A DNA stretch of 64,000 nucleotides from Alkalihalobacillus sp. LMS6 (GTDB lineage: Bacteria > Bacillota > Bacilli > Bacillales > Bacillaceae_D). The notes under the pieces are model-generated. The model worked only from the letters and a program-made list of their open reading frames with translations. It ran no database searches and was not told where the DNA came from. The stretch is from the NCBI RefSeq assembly GCF_024362765.1, contig NZ_CP093302.1, forward strand, positions 3,657,564-3,721,563. The letters are read 5' to 3'. Within the stretch, counting starts at the first letter, position 1, and each line of letters starts with the position of its first letter. The position numbers were made by a program, and so were the translations under genes. Shown here in pieces: positions 56,274 to 64,000 of the stretch.

Positions 56274-57101
56274 ATGGCAGACCATACAAGACGAATTCAG
56301 CAAAATCGCACACCTCCATTAACCAAACAATTATTGTCCATTGATTCAGCCATACTGATTGCCTCTGCAACCATTCTCGGCTACCTCGTTGCGTATCGCT
56401 ATCAAATGGGACAATTTGATCATTACGAGATCAATGAAGTTCTTTTTGGACAAATTTATTTAAATCACATCATCATCGCGATGACGGCTGTTTTGATCTT
56501 TATCATCGTCATTTTACTTATTCAAATGGGACTAAACTGGGTTTATGAACAACTTCCATATTTTTGGTCGAAATTAATAAGTAGTATCCTTCCATGGTTT
56601 ATTTTCTATCTAGCACTTGGCGTTCTTTACAACCAAGTTTTGTTTTATTATGTTCCTTTCTTTATTGCAGTCTATTACCTTGCTGTACCCTTCTTTTATG
56701 GAAGTTTTAAAAACTATAAACAAACCTTTGTCGAGAAAATGGTCAAGCCTTATGAAGATTGGAACTGGCGTGACTACGTTCCAGCTTTAGTAAAAGAATA
56801 TAAACTAGAAAAGCATATAATCGCAATTATTTTCATTCTTGTCTTACTACCTCAGCTTGCCTTTTTTATTGCCCAGTATCAAGCTGCAAACCAGACTGAC
56901 TACTTATTATTTCAGTATGAGGACACGGTTCATATTGTGTTAGCAACGACAAACGACTCACTAATCGTTGCCCCTTTTAACGAGGATGACCTTACATTTG
57001 ACCGAGAGTACATTATTGTTCCGTATAATGGTGTGGCTGATTCGTTGTTTGCGTTTGAGCCTGTATCATTACACGCGGGTATACAACCCGAAAAAGAGTA
57101 G
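56274..57101 (+). CDS. Hypothetical membrane protein
   Basis: Not recognised. The 275 residues have about five membrane helices: near 20-40, 58-83, two between 100 and 148, and 182-204, followed by an outer C-terminal domain of some 60 residues (QYEDTVHIVLATTNDSLIVAPFNEDD). AGAGGAGAA precedes the ATG. It is divergent from hutH and converges on a lipoprotein gene. Confidence 0.7.
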   Translation: MADHTRRIQQNRTPPLTKQLLSIDSAILIASATILGYLVAYRYQMGQFDHYEINEVLFGQIYLNHIIIAMTAVLIFIIVILLIQMGLNWVYEQLPYFWSKLISSILPWFIFYLALGVLYNQVLFYYVPFFIAVYYLAVPFFYGSFKNYKQTFVEKMVKPYEDWNWRDYVPALVKEYKLEKHIIAIIFILVLLPQLAFFIAQYQAANQTDYLLFQYEDTVHIVLATTNDSLIVAPFNEDDLTFDREYIIVPYNGVADSLFAFEPVSLHAGIQPEKE

Positions 57102-57115
57102 CCTTTATAAACGCA

Positions 57116-57424
57116 TTATTTATTTACCTCAACGCTCTCAACGCCACCTTGGTTTGGGGGCAGCGAGTCTTCCCTAAACGCATCTGGATCATAATAAACC
57201 GTTACCGTATCATGCAGATCGATGCCTTCATTTAATTCTTCTGTAAGCAGGAAAGAAATGGTATTGTCCACTCCACCATTGTCTCCTTCAACGTGAATAC
57301 GCATTCCATTTTCTTCTTCAATCATGTTCGTTACAACACCTGTGTGACTGACTACAGCATTGTTGTCTACACAAGCCGTTAGCAACAATGAGGCGATAAA
57401 AATGAGAACCAACCCTTTCATCAT
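57116..57424 (-). CDS. Hypothetical small lipoprotein
   Basis: The 102 residues start MMKGLVLIFIASLLLTACVDNN: a lipoprotein signal with lipobox LTAC (Cys at residue 18), followed by a mature domain of about 85 residues with beta-type, acidic sequence (IHVEGDNGGVDNTISFLLTEEL). An oligonucleotide-fold-like small domain is possible but unproven. ATG 57424 lies seven bases after AGGAGG; the longer frame from 57547 overlaps the glnA end and lacks a site. Confidence 0.75.
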   Translation of the reverse strand: MMKGLVLIFIASLLLTACVDNNAVVSHTGVVTNMIEEENGMRIHVEGDNGGVDNTISFLLTEELNEGIDLHDTVTVYYDPDAFREDSLPPNQGGVESVEVNK

Positions 57425-57504
57425 AAAACTTCCTCCTGCTAAAACAGATTCCGTCTTTGCATAGACGTTCAAACAATTACTAACGATTATATAGAAATCT
57501 TGCA

Positions 57505-57535
57505 CAAAAAACCCGCGGGTAATTTCCCACGGGCT
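57505..57535 (-). terminator. glnA terminator
   Basis: Eight-base-pair GC stem CCCGTGGG / CCCGCGGG (one G-U) with a six-base loop and six T on the minus strand, 17 bases past the glnA stop. Confidence 0.85.
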
Positions 57536-57551
57536 GTTGACGACCATTCAA

Positions 57552-58910
57552 TTAGAATTTGCTTTGGTATGCAGTAAGCTCCCAAGCATGAACACTTGTA
57601 CGGAAATCGTCCCACTCGCCACGTTTTAAATCGATGTATTCACCGAATGCGTGCTCACCGAATGTCTTTCGTCCAATTTCACCAGCTTCAAAACGATTAA
57701 CCGCCGCTTCTAAACTTGTTGGTAGATTTTCAATACCACGCTCATTAATTTCAGCAGGAGTCATGTTGAAAATATCTGCATCAACAGAAGCCGGGCATTC
57801 TGTTTCGTTATCTACTCCATCGAGACCCGCCGCTGCCACAACCGCAAACGCAAGGTATGGATTGGCTGAAGGATCTGGACAACGAATTTCCACACGCGTA
57901 CCTGCTCCTCTTGTTGCCGGGATACGCACAAGCGCTGAACGGTTTGAGGCAGACCACGCAATATAACACGGTGCTTCATAACCGGGAACAAGGCGCTTAT
58001 ACGAATTCACAAGCGGGTTCGTAACCGCAACGAAATCTTTTACGTTATCAAGTAATCCAGCGATAAAGTGATACGCCGTTTTCGATAAAGCGATCTTATC
58101 ATCTTCGTTGTAAAAACTATTTTCTTGCTTCTCGATATCAAATAGAGACATATTCACGTGCATGCCGTTTCCATTTTCTCCACCTAATGGCTTAGGCATA
58201 AACGTTGCATGAAGACCAAACTGCTTCGCCACAGTTTTAACAACCCACTTGTACGTTGTCGCAGCATCGGCAGAACCAAGGGCATCTGAATATTTAAAAT
58301 TTATTTCATGCTGTCCAATTGCTACTTCGTGGTGTGAAGCTTCAATTGTAAAGCCCATCATCCGTAACGCTTTATAGATGGCTAGACGTACTTTTTCACC
58401 ATCATCTTTTGGTGACGGCTCAAAATATCCACCAACGTCTTGTGTGCGTAAAGTAGGTTGACCAAACTCATCTGTATCAAATAAAAAGAACTCTAGCTCA
58501 GGCCCGACACTGATTGAATATCCTTTGTCTGCTGCACGCTTTACGGTTTTCTTTAAGATGTTACGAGGATCTCCATCAAAGTCAGAGCCATCCGGCTTTT
58601 TTACGCTACATAAAAACCTCGCCTCTGAGTAGCCCTCTTCTTCTGTCCAAGGTAAAACAGCGAAAGTGGATAGGTCAGGATTTAAATATAAATCAGACTG
58701 GTTAATTGGCGTGAAGCCTGTAATTGATGACCCGTCAAACATCGTTTCACCATTCACAGCTTGGTCCAACTGTTCTGCTGTAATCGTTACATGCTTGAGC
58801 ATTCCTTCAATATCAACAAACTGCATATGAAGAAGCTCAACGTTCTTCTTTTCAATTGTCTCCTTAATTGTCTCTAACAAACTTTCTCTCGTCGGCGCTT
58901 GAGTTGCCAT
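57552..58910 (-). CDS. glnA: Glutamine synthetase, type I
   Basis: ATP-dependent amidation of glutamate by ammonia. The 452 residues are the shorter, non-adenylylated GSI type found in Bacilli; visible are MFDGSSITGF, metal and ammonia site segments VGPELEFFLF and HHEVAIGQHEINFKY, ATP region NGNGMHVNMSLF and the flap-like ASNRSALVRIPATRG. No glnR is next to it, unlike the B. subtilis glnRA operon, so this may be a second, nitrogen-limitation form. A perfect TnrA/GlnR box lies upstream. Confidence 0.95.
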   Translation of the reverse strand: MATQAPTRESLLETIKETIEKKNVELLHMQFVDIEGMLKHVTITAEQLDQAVNGETMFDGSSITGFTPINQSDLYLNPDLSTFAVLPWTEEEGYSEARFLCSVKKPDGSDFDGDPRNILKKTVKRAADKGYSISVGPELEFFLFDTDEFGQPTLRTQDVGGYFEPSPKDDGEKVRLAIYKALRMMGFTIEASHHEVAIGQHEINFKYSDALGSADAATTYKWVVKTVAKQFGLHATFMPKPLGGENGNGMHVNMSLFDIEKQENSFYNEDDKIALSKTAYHFIAGLLDNVKDFVAVTNPLVNSYKRLVPGYEAPCYIAWSASNRSALVRIPATRGAGTRVEIRCPDPSANPYLAFAVVAAAGLDGVDNETECPASVDADIFNMTPAEINERGIENLPTSLEAAVNRFEAGEIGRKTFGEHAFGEYIDLKRGEWDDFRTSVHAWELTAYQSKF

Positions 58911-58965
58911 CTCGAAACACTCCCCTAGTTATCAGATATTCGTCTCATCTTTTTTTCTTACTACT

Positions 58966-59017
58966 ACTCTATGATGGAAAAGAGGAACGCGCAATTAATT
59001 TGTCAGATAATCTAACA
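58966..59017 (-). promoter_or_regulatory. glnA promoter with TnrA/GlnR box
   Basis: TGTTAGATTATCTGACA (59017-59001, minus strand) matches TGTNAN7TNACA at every fixed base. TTGCGC with 17 bases to TAGAGT (58971-58966) is a weak promoter whose start would be near 58959, putting the box centre at about -50. This is nearly the same arrangement as at amt and fits activation by TnrA. Confidence 0.75.
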
Positions 59018-59063
59018 TACTATTCAACAAGAAAATTCGTACAACGTTGTGCTCGACTATTAT

Positions 59064-59092
59064 AAAAAAGACACCTCATGATGAGATGTCTT
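59064..59092 (-). terminator. Terminator of the DUF4064 gene
   Basis: AAGACATCTCAT / ATGAGGTGTCTT (one mismatch) with a tight loop and six T on the minus strand, eight bases past the stop. Confidence 0.8.
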
Positions 59093-59100
59093 CTTCAATG

Positions 59101-59565
59101 TTACAGCTGCTCTACGGGCTCTTTCGGCTTGCGAACAAGCGCCATAATACCTGCGATGATATAAAGAATCATCGGAACGGCAGGGATTAAGAATGCTAAT
59201 AATAAAAAGCTCGTTGCCCCGTAGAAAACGGCGGAACCTAAAAATAGAATACTTGCGATTACAGGTTTGTTTTTCAACAATATAACCGCCACAATACCAG
59301 CTATCGCAGGTAGAAGCGAACCAATTGTCAGCATTGTGAAGTTAATCATATCGAACGTTTCAATTACTTCATTTGCTTCCTCTTCAGTTAATGGGTCGGT
59401 GCCTGATTCAACAAGTTCACTACTTTCTTCAGTCAGTTCCATAAAAACTTCTTCAAAAAGGCCCTGATTGTCGCCAATTGCTAAAACTCCCAAAAACAAC
59501 GTTCCAAGAAAGAACATGACAAGACCAATGATCCCTAATACTCTTTCCCCTGTTCGTTTAATCAT
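59101..59565 (-). CDS. DUF4064 family membrane protein
   Basis: The 154 residues have one helix at 9-29, an acidic outer loop (about 33-70, rich in Glu), then three helices (72-96, 103-122, 126-142). The layout matches DUF4064 proteins of unknown function. AAAGGAGAG precedes the ATG. Transcribed alone between cshA and glnA. Confidence 0.75.
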   Translation of the reverse strand: MIKRTGERVLGIIGLVMFFLGTLFLGVLAIGDNQGLFEEVFMELTEESSELVESGTDPLTEEEANEVIETFDMINFTMLTIGSLLPAIAGIVAVILLKNKPVIASILFLGSAVFYGATSFLLLAFLIPAVPMILYIIAGIMALVRKPKEPVEQL

Positions 59566-59652
59566 TTTTTCATCTCTCCTTTTTTCCGTCCCCTTGCTTA
59601 CTTATGTAATACATTATGCTTTTATGATCGTATCATAATTAGAAACGGGTTT

Positions 59653-59686
59653 ACAGAAAAAAACCTGCGAAAATCTCGCAGGTTTT
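59653..59686 (-). terminator. cshA terminator
   Basis: Perfect 11-base-pair stem AAAACCTGCGA / TCGCAGGTTTT with a five-base loop and a long T-run, just after the stop. Confidence 0.87.
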
Positions 59687-59694
59687 TCAATCTA

Positions 59695-61176
59695 TTAAGA
59701 CGAGCGTTTCGCCCATTGGCGCTTTTGACCGCCTTTTTGCTGGTCGCTGCTCTTGCTACGCTTTTGATTATACGCATTACGACGATCTTTGCTACGGCCA
59801 TCGCGACGACGGTTTCCACCATTTCCGCCGCGTCCATCTTGACGCTTTTTCGAACGTAACGGCGCTTCACTTGTAAGTGCTACAGGTGTTTCGTCTGGCT
59901 CTTTTGTCAGAAGCTTAAGCGCAGCAGATAGCGCTGTAACAGCATCCGTTTCTTGCAAAATTTCTTTTGCTTCCACACGATAGAGGTCCTGTTCCTCATC
60001 AGATGCAAGGTCACGAAGCTGGTTGAGTACAAGTTGTTTCTGTCCAGCTAACGCTTCTTCATAAGTTGGTTTCGGACGTGCTGTCATGCGTTTTTTTGAT
60101 ACTTTTTCAATTAACTTCACGTGGTCACGTTCAGGTTTCGTTGAAAGCGTAATCGCAATCCCTGATTTACCGGCACGACCTGTACGTCCAATTCTGTGAA
60201 CGTAGCTCTCAGGATCTTGCGGCAAATCAAAGTTAAATACGTGTGTAACGCCACTAATATCAAGTCCACGTGCTGCAACATCTGTCGCAACTAAGATATC
60301 AATTAGCCCGCTCTTAAATTTACGCAAGACGCTATTACGTTTCGCTTGGTTTAAATCACCGTGTAAACCTTCTGCACGGTATCCGCGCTTAATAAGAGCT
60401 TCCGACAGCTCATCAACACGGCGTTTTGTACGACCGAATACGATCGATAGTTCTGGTGTTTCTAAGTCAAGTAGACGACAGAACACATCGAACTTCTCAC
60501 GCTCGTGTACTTCAACGTACTGCTGTGCAATGTTTTCCATTGTCACTTCTTTTGCTTTAACCGCAATACGCTTCGGATTTTTCATAAATTTGCTCGCTAA
60601 TGATTCCATACGGCGAGGCATTGTCGCTGAGAAAAGAAGCGTTTGTCTTGTCTCGCGTGGTGTTTCCGCTAAGATGGTTTCAATGTCTTCAATGAAACCC
60701 ATGTTTAGCATTTCGTCGGCTTCATCAAGCACAACCGTTTCGATTGTTTGCAAACGAACGGTTCCTCTACGCATGTGGTCCATTAAACGACCAGGTGTTG
60801 CAACAATGACATGCGGCTTCGCTTTCAAAGCACGAATTTGCTTACCAAAGTCTTCTCCACCATATACAACAACTGTGCGAACACCTTTTTCGCGGCCGAA
60901 CTGTCTTACGGACTGTTCAACCTGGTTCGCTAATTCACGAGTTGGTGCTAATACAAGCCCCTGTAAAACCGGTTGTGATGCGTCAATACGATCCACCATT
61001 GGAATACCAAATGCGCCAGTTTTCCCCGTTCCGGTTTGCGCTTGGCCGATGACATCCTCACCGTCTTTTACAAGTTCTATTGTTTGCTGTTGAATAGGTG
61101 TCGGCTCCGTAAAGCCCATGTTAGTGATGGCTTGAACAACGCGTGTGTCCAGACCAAATTGATCAAACTGTGTCAA
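59695..61176 (-). CDS. cshA: DEAD-box RNA helicase CshA
   Basis: ATP-dependent RNA unwinding in ribosome assembly, cold response and mRNA decay. The 493 residues have the Q motif (GFTEPTPIQ), Walker A AQTGTGKT (46-53), DEAD in [12 protein letters not shown] in [15 protein letters not shown], then a C-terminal region of about 120 residues ending in an Arg/Gly/Lys-rich tail. Size and tail match the CshA type. The start ATG has AGGAG upstream. Its leader may carry a large hairpin (61227-61287). Confidence 0.93.
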   Translation of the reverse strand: MTQFDQFGLDTRVVQAITNMGFTEPTPIQQQTIELVKDGEDVIGQAQTGTGKTGAFGIPMVDRIDASQPVLQGLVLAPTRELANQVEQSVRQFGREKGVRTVVVYGGEDFGKQIRALKAKPHVIVATPGRLMDHMRRGTVRLQTIETVVLDEADEMLNMGFIEDIETILAETPRETRQTLLFSATMPRRMESLASKFMKNPKRIAVKAKEVTMENIAQQYVEVHEREKFDVFCRLLDLETPELSIVFGRTKRRVDELSEALIKRGYRAEGLHGDLNQAKRNSVLRKFKSGLIDILVATDVAARGLDISGVTHVFNFDLPQDPESYVHRIGRTGRAGKSGIAITLSTKPERDHVKLIEKVSKKRMTARPKPTYEEALAGQKQLVLNQLRDLASDEEQDLYRVEAKEILQETDAVTALSAALKLLTKEPDETPVALTSEAPLRSKKRQDGRGGNGGNRRRDGRSKDRRNAYNQKRSKSSDQQKGGQKRQWAKRSS

Positions 61177-61226
61177 GTTTTAAAAACTCCTCATTTTTTT
61201 AATTTAAGCGCCTTAAACGCATCGAA

Positions 61227-61287
61227 AAGGCTGTCTTGATGCAAAAAGCCAGGGACGTCGGCTCGCTTTGAACATCGAGACAGCCTT
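61227..61287 (-). promoter_or_regulatory. Large hairpin between dam and cshA
   Basis: Fifteen-base arms AAGGCTGTCTCGATG (minus strand from 61287) and CATCAAGACAGCCTT (ending 61227), one mismatch, enclose 31 bases that hold GAGCC / GGCTT. T-run after it is TTTTCG. It could end dam transcription; but TATAGT at 61320-61315 is a possible -10 that would place it inside the cshA leader. Confidence 0.55.
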
Positions 61288-61355
61288 AAAGCTCTCTTGA
61301 TCTCTAATTCTTCAACTATACATCATCGGCGCTCATCTGTACTCAAGCAAATATC

Positions 61356-62216
61356 TTAACATATTATTTTACCTTCTGCAATGTTTGATTTTTGATCAAA
61401 CTCATTCATGATGATTAATTCTACATTTCCTTTACGGGCACTTGTATCCGAATTGACTAATCGCGTCACTTCAACGGTACACACTTTGTATTCGCTGTAG
61501 AGCGCGCGAATAACCGGTGACTCCCCTAAACTTAGAATGACGTGACAACCGTTTCGATCCAATTCCGTGAACACTCGCTTTAAGCGAATGTGGTCATATA
61601 ACGTAAACGTCTTTGCATACGCATTAAACGCAGTTGATCGTTCTGAAAAATACGGCGGATCAAGGTAGACAAAATCCCCTTTTTTTGCAGTTGCCAACGT
61701 ATCTTCAAAATCTTGATGGACAAATGTCACTTCAGCACGTTGCAAATAATCACTTGCTTGTCGCACAACTTGTTCATTTGTAATATTCACTTTTTTATAG
61801 TGGCCATACGGCATATTCACCTGTCCTTTTCGATTCACACGATACATCCCCCCATAGCCAACACGGTTTAAAAATAAAAAACGTGAAGCCCGCTCAACGA
61901 TAGACAGTGTTTGAAAACTAGTCGAGCGATCTAAATCGCGAACCGCATAATAATATGCCTCCTGATTTTGATGAAAAGACAATTCCTGTAACAAAAGATC
62001 CGAGTGATCGCGAATCACGTGATACGTATCCACTAGCTGATCATTAATATCACCAATCAGCGCTTTTTCAGGTGCTAAAGAGAAAAACAAAGCCGCTCCT
62101 CCCGCAAAAGGTTCAATATACGTTCCATAGGAAGTCGGAACCAGTTGATGCAAAACAGGCAAAAGTTGTCTTTTTCCTCCTGTCCATTTTATCGGGGTGC
62201 GCAATTTCTTCTCCAT
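61356..62216 (-). CDS. dam: DNA adenine methyltransferase (D12/Dam class)
   Basis: N6-adenine methyltransferase of the alpha class. The 286 residues have KWTGGKRQL (10-18), the AdoMet motif EPFAGGAALFF (35-45), the family segment GYGGMYRVNRKGQVNMPYGHY (120-140) and catalytic DPPY (186-189). Dam and DpnM of this class methylate GATC; the target here is unproven. No restriction enzyme gene is adjacent, so it looks like an orphan. ATG 62216 lies six bases after GGAGGAGA. Confidence 0.9.
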   Translation of the reverse strand: MEKKLRTPIKWTGGKRQLLPVLHQLVPTSYGTYIEPFAGGAALFFSLAPEKALIGDINDQLVDTYHVIRDHSDLLLQELSFHQNQEAYYYAVRDLDRSTSFQTLSIVERASRFLFLNRVGYGGMYRVNRKGQVNMPYGHYKKVNITNEQVVRQASDYLQRAEVTFVHQDFEDTLATAKKGDFVYLDPPYFSERSTAFNAYAKTFTLYDHIRLKRVFTELDRNGCHVILSLGESPVIRALYSEYKVCTVEVTRLVNSDTSARKGNVELIIMNEFDQKSNIAEGKIIC

Positions 62217-62338
62217 AACCAATCTCCTCCAACTAGGTATGTTAACCACTATACCCGTTTTACGGCGTCTTTAGTCCTGAGTCGAGGAGCGCACAAAAGC
62301 AAAACTTCTTTTTTAAAAAATGAACAATGATTATGCGC

Positions 62339-62447
62339 TATAAGAGAACCCTTCGCTTTCCACAGGCACGGCCTCAGCCTCTTTCGCGAATACTCGCTAC
62401 AGTGTCTTCAGACACGTGCTTTCCTGCAGGAGTCTCGGGTTCTTATA
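62339..62447 (-). repeat. Dispersed palindromic repeat, copy B
   Basis: About 110 bases, opposite in direction to copy A. Ends are TATAAGAGAACCC and GGGTTCTTATA on the plus strand, pairing with a two-base bulge. The core shares the blocks AGCACGTGT, TGAAGACA, AGCGAG, CGCGAAA, GGCTGAG, CCGTGCC and GGAAAGCG with copy A. It fills the dam to thioredoxin-like gene gap. Confidence 0.75.
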
Positions 62448-62467
62448 ACAACATAATAGTGAACAAC

Positions 62468-62491
62468 GAAAAGACGTTCATACGTCTTTTC
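62468..62491 (-). terminator. Terminator of the disulfide-bond operon
   Basis: Perfect nine-base-pair stem GAAAAGACG / CGTCTTTTC with a six-base loop; short T-run on the minus strand. It is 38 bases past the stop. Confidence 0.65.
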
Positions 62492-62529
62492 ACTATGTTT
62501 ATATTCTTTTATCTAAACCTCTTCTACAA

Positions 62530-63006
62530 TCATTCAGCTTCAGGTGGCTCCTCGCCGTTTAGGAAAGCTCGGAATGTCTCCGCTTCCTGATTCCCTGTCA
62601 CACGACGAACTTCTTGTCCATCTTCAAACGCAATTAACGTTGGCGTTGATTGAATGCCATACGATGCTGATTCATACTCTAACACGTTGTATTGATCAAT
62701 ATAAACATCTTCATCGTCAGCAATGTCCATTAAGACAGGCGTTGCTTCCACACAAAAGCGACAAGTAGGTGAAAAGAAGTACACAATCGCATCTTCACCG
62801 TTCTCCAGTTTTTCCTCTAGTTCGTCTGGCAGAATAACGTTTTGATAGTTCGGGTCATCAAGTTGGTCAATTGTTGCAGGATCTAAATCATCCGTATCGT
62901 ACTGCGTATTATTTTCAAGTTGCTGACTTTGCCCCATATTTTGAATGACAATTAAAATGATAAAAACAGCAACGACTGCTCCACCAATCCAAAGAAGCTT
63001 CTTCAT
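62530..63006 (-). CDS. Membrane-anchored thiol-disulfide oxidoreductase
   Basis: The 158 residues have an N-terminal anchor helix (4-22), an acidic linker and a thioredoxin fold with the redox pair Cys82-Cys85 (PTCRFCVEAT) and the cis-Pro of IQSTPTLIAF. It faces the outside. The start overlaps the BdbC gene stop (ATGA), so this is probably the exported oxidase reoxidised by BdbC, a role like BdbA or BdbD. The CRFC motif differs from the usual CPxC. Confidence 0.87.
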   Translation of the reverse strand: MKKLLWIGGAVVAVFIILIVIQNMGQSQQLENNTQYDTDDLDPATIDQLDDPNYQNVILPDELEEKLENGEDAIVYFFSPTCRFCVEATPVLMDIADDEDVYIDQYNVLEYESASYGIQSTPTLIAFEDGQEVRRVTGNQEAETFRAFLNGEEPPEAE

Positions 63007-63431
63007 GCTATTTCCTCCTTACGCTTTTTAATGATATACAAGCTCGTACTAAAAATAAGAATAAATGCGATTCCTGCAAGAAATGGAATAGTGACGAAGC
63101 CAAACCAGTTAATATACTCGCCTGAACACGAAACCAGTCCGCACCCCAACACATCATCATCACTCACCTGGAATTTCTGAATCGAATAATGATAAATGGC
63201 AATAACCATCCCAATTCCAGATAGAATGGCTGAATAAATGGCCACGCCTGTATCTTTACGAATAATGCCAACTCCGATAAGAATGACAAGCGGGTACATA
63301 AAAATTCGCTGGTACCAACAAAGTGCACACGGCTCAAACCCTTCAATCTCTGAAAAGTAAAGGGATCCAAGTGTGGCGACTAGCGCTACAACCCATGTAA
63401 ACAAAAGACTATTTTCGATCTTCTTACTCAC
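63003..63431 (-). CDS. bdbC: Disulfide bond formation protein BdbC (DsbB family)
   Basis: Quinone-linked membrane oxidase that recharges an exported thiol oxidase. The 142 residues have four helices, the first redox pair Cys35-Cys38 (CALCWYQR) and a second pair Cys97/Cys102 (LGCGLVSC). The start is GTG 63431, after AGGAGG. Length matches BdbC. Confidence 0.93.
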   Translation of the reverse strand: MSKKIENSLLFTWVVALVATLGSLYFSEIEGFEPCALCWYQRIFMYPLVILIGVGIIRKDTGVAIYSAILSGIGMVIAIYHYSIQKFQVSDDDVLGCGLVSCSGEYINWFGFVTIPFLAGIAFILIFSTSLYIIKKRKEEIA

Positions 63432-63594
63432 AACATTCGCCTCCTACAAACCCACCTTTTTGTTCATTGTACTCCAATTCAGGAAACCGTAACATGGCAA
63501 AATCACGAACAATCTACCTTTATCTGAGGCTCTACGTCTAAAAATAGGAAAAATGGTCAATCGTAAAGAGAGAATAAACTTTGGAGGCTCGAAC

Positions 63595-64000
63595 ATGAGT
63601 GATACAAAACAAACGTTAACGTCGATTTGGCAACTTTCTTCCCACGATAAACCTTATCCGCATTTAGATCAAGATATTGAAGTTGATGTCGCGGTTGTCG
63701 GAGGTGGCATTACAGGCTTAACATCCGCCTATTTACTCGCACAATCAGGAAAAAAAGTCGCGGTTCTCGATGCTGGCTCATTTGGACGCGGAACGACTGG
63801 ACATAGTACAGCGAAATTAACGATTCAACACGATTTCATTTATGACGAACTTCTCTCTCATCTCGGAAAAGAAAAAGCACAGCAGTACTATCAGTCCCAA
63901 CAAGACGCTCTTACATTTGTACGTAACCTCGTCCAAAAAAATAACGTTGAATGTGGCTTTTCCGACGAGGACACATACCTGTATGCCACAACTCATCACG
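63595..64000 (+). CDS. FAD-dependent oxidoreductase, N-terminal part (cut by window edge)
   Basis: 135 residues are present. A glycine-rich FAD motif GGGITG (36-41), preceded by VDVAVV, and the downstream RGTTGHSTAKLT identify a DAO-type oxidoreductase; related Bacillus proteins (YhfW-like) add a C-terminal Rieske iron-sulfur domain, which cannot be seen here. The ATG at 63595 follows TTTGGAGG. Substrate unknown. Confidence 0.8.
   Translation, partial: MSDTKQTLTSIWQLSSHDKPYPHLDQDIEVDVAVVGGGITGLTSAYLLAQSGKKVAVLDAGSFGRGTTGHSTAKLTIQHDFIYDELLSHLGKEKAQQYYQSQQDALTFVRNLVQKNNVECGFSDEDTYLYATTHH

Noticed and set aside
56162-56344. 60-residue plus-strand frame before the unknown membrane protein
   Set aside because: It covers the hutH promoter and the start of the next gene in another frame, and lacks a ribosome site.

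Overview
The window is a chromosomal segment of a low-GC, spore-forming Bacillaceae. This is supported by spo0F, cwlJ, gerQ and a CotF-like coat protein, and by gene order that follows the Bacillus subtilis rho-to-ywdI region almost step by step (rho, glpX, murAB, tal, fbaA, spo0F, ywjG, pyrG, rpoE, acdA, fadF, clsB, argS, ywiB, speB, speE, pbpG, ywhD, ywhB, ywgA, ywfO, lipL, pta, chdC, gerQ, ywdK, ywdI, ung, pdxK). The species cannot be fixed from the sequence; an alkaliphile-type relative such as Alkalihalobacillus or Shouchella is a guess. I saw no rRNA, tRNA, CRISPR, prophage or insertion sequence.

Layout. 1-9.5 kb: 5' part of rho, central carbon genes (glpX, tal, fbaA), wall precursor synthesis (murAB), phosphorelay (spo0F), CTP synthase with a CTP-sensing attenuator, and RNA polymerase delta. 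9.5-15.6 kb: a fatty-acid degradation cluster (fadF, thiolase, 3-hydroxyacyl-CoA dehydrogenase, acyl-CoA dehydrogenase, TetR regulator) with a FadR-like box and a second TetR-type palindrome. 15.6-26.2 kb: cardiolipin synthase, argS, polyamine synthesis (speE, speB), pbpG, an acetyltransferase and an ABC exporter. 26.2-36 kb: a dispersed palindromic repeat, pepF, ywhD, an acidic sortase substrate with its class D sortase, ywhB, ywgA, ywfO, a dicarboxylate symporter and lipL. 36-42.3 kb: pta, an enoyl-CoA hydratase, chdC (hemQ), a MifM-like arrest leader with yidC2, and a NatAB-type exporter. 42.6-48.9 kb: spore genes cwlJ-gerQ and a coat protein, and an amt-DUF294-exonuclease operon. 49-64 kb: transport genes, ung, a short chemoreceptor, pdxK, hutH with a leader terminator, glnA, cshA, an orphan Dam methylase, a second repeat copy, a disulfide-bond pair and the start of an FAD oxidoreductase.

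The most notable signals are regulatory. (1) An 86-residue membrane peptide upstream of yidC2 ends in a MifM-like arrest motif, and its last codons form one arm of a hairpin that sequesters the yidC2 Shine-Dalgarno. (2) amt and glnA carry TnrA/GlnR boxes at nearly the same distance (about -50) from their predicted starts. (3) The pyrG transcript is predicted to start GGGCUU and has a C-run in its terminator stem, as in reiterative-transcription control. (4) Three genes (ywhB, lipL, chdC) have a promoter lying between an anti-Shine-Dalgarno segment and the Shine-Dalgarno, so only read-through transcripts could hide their ribosome site. (5) Two copies of a roughly 100-bp repeat have different but self-complementary ends.
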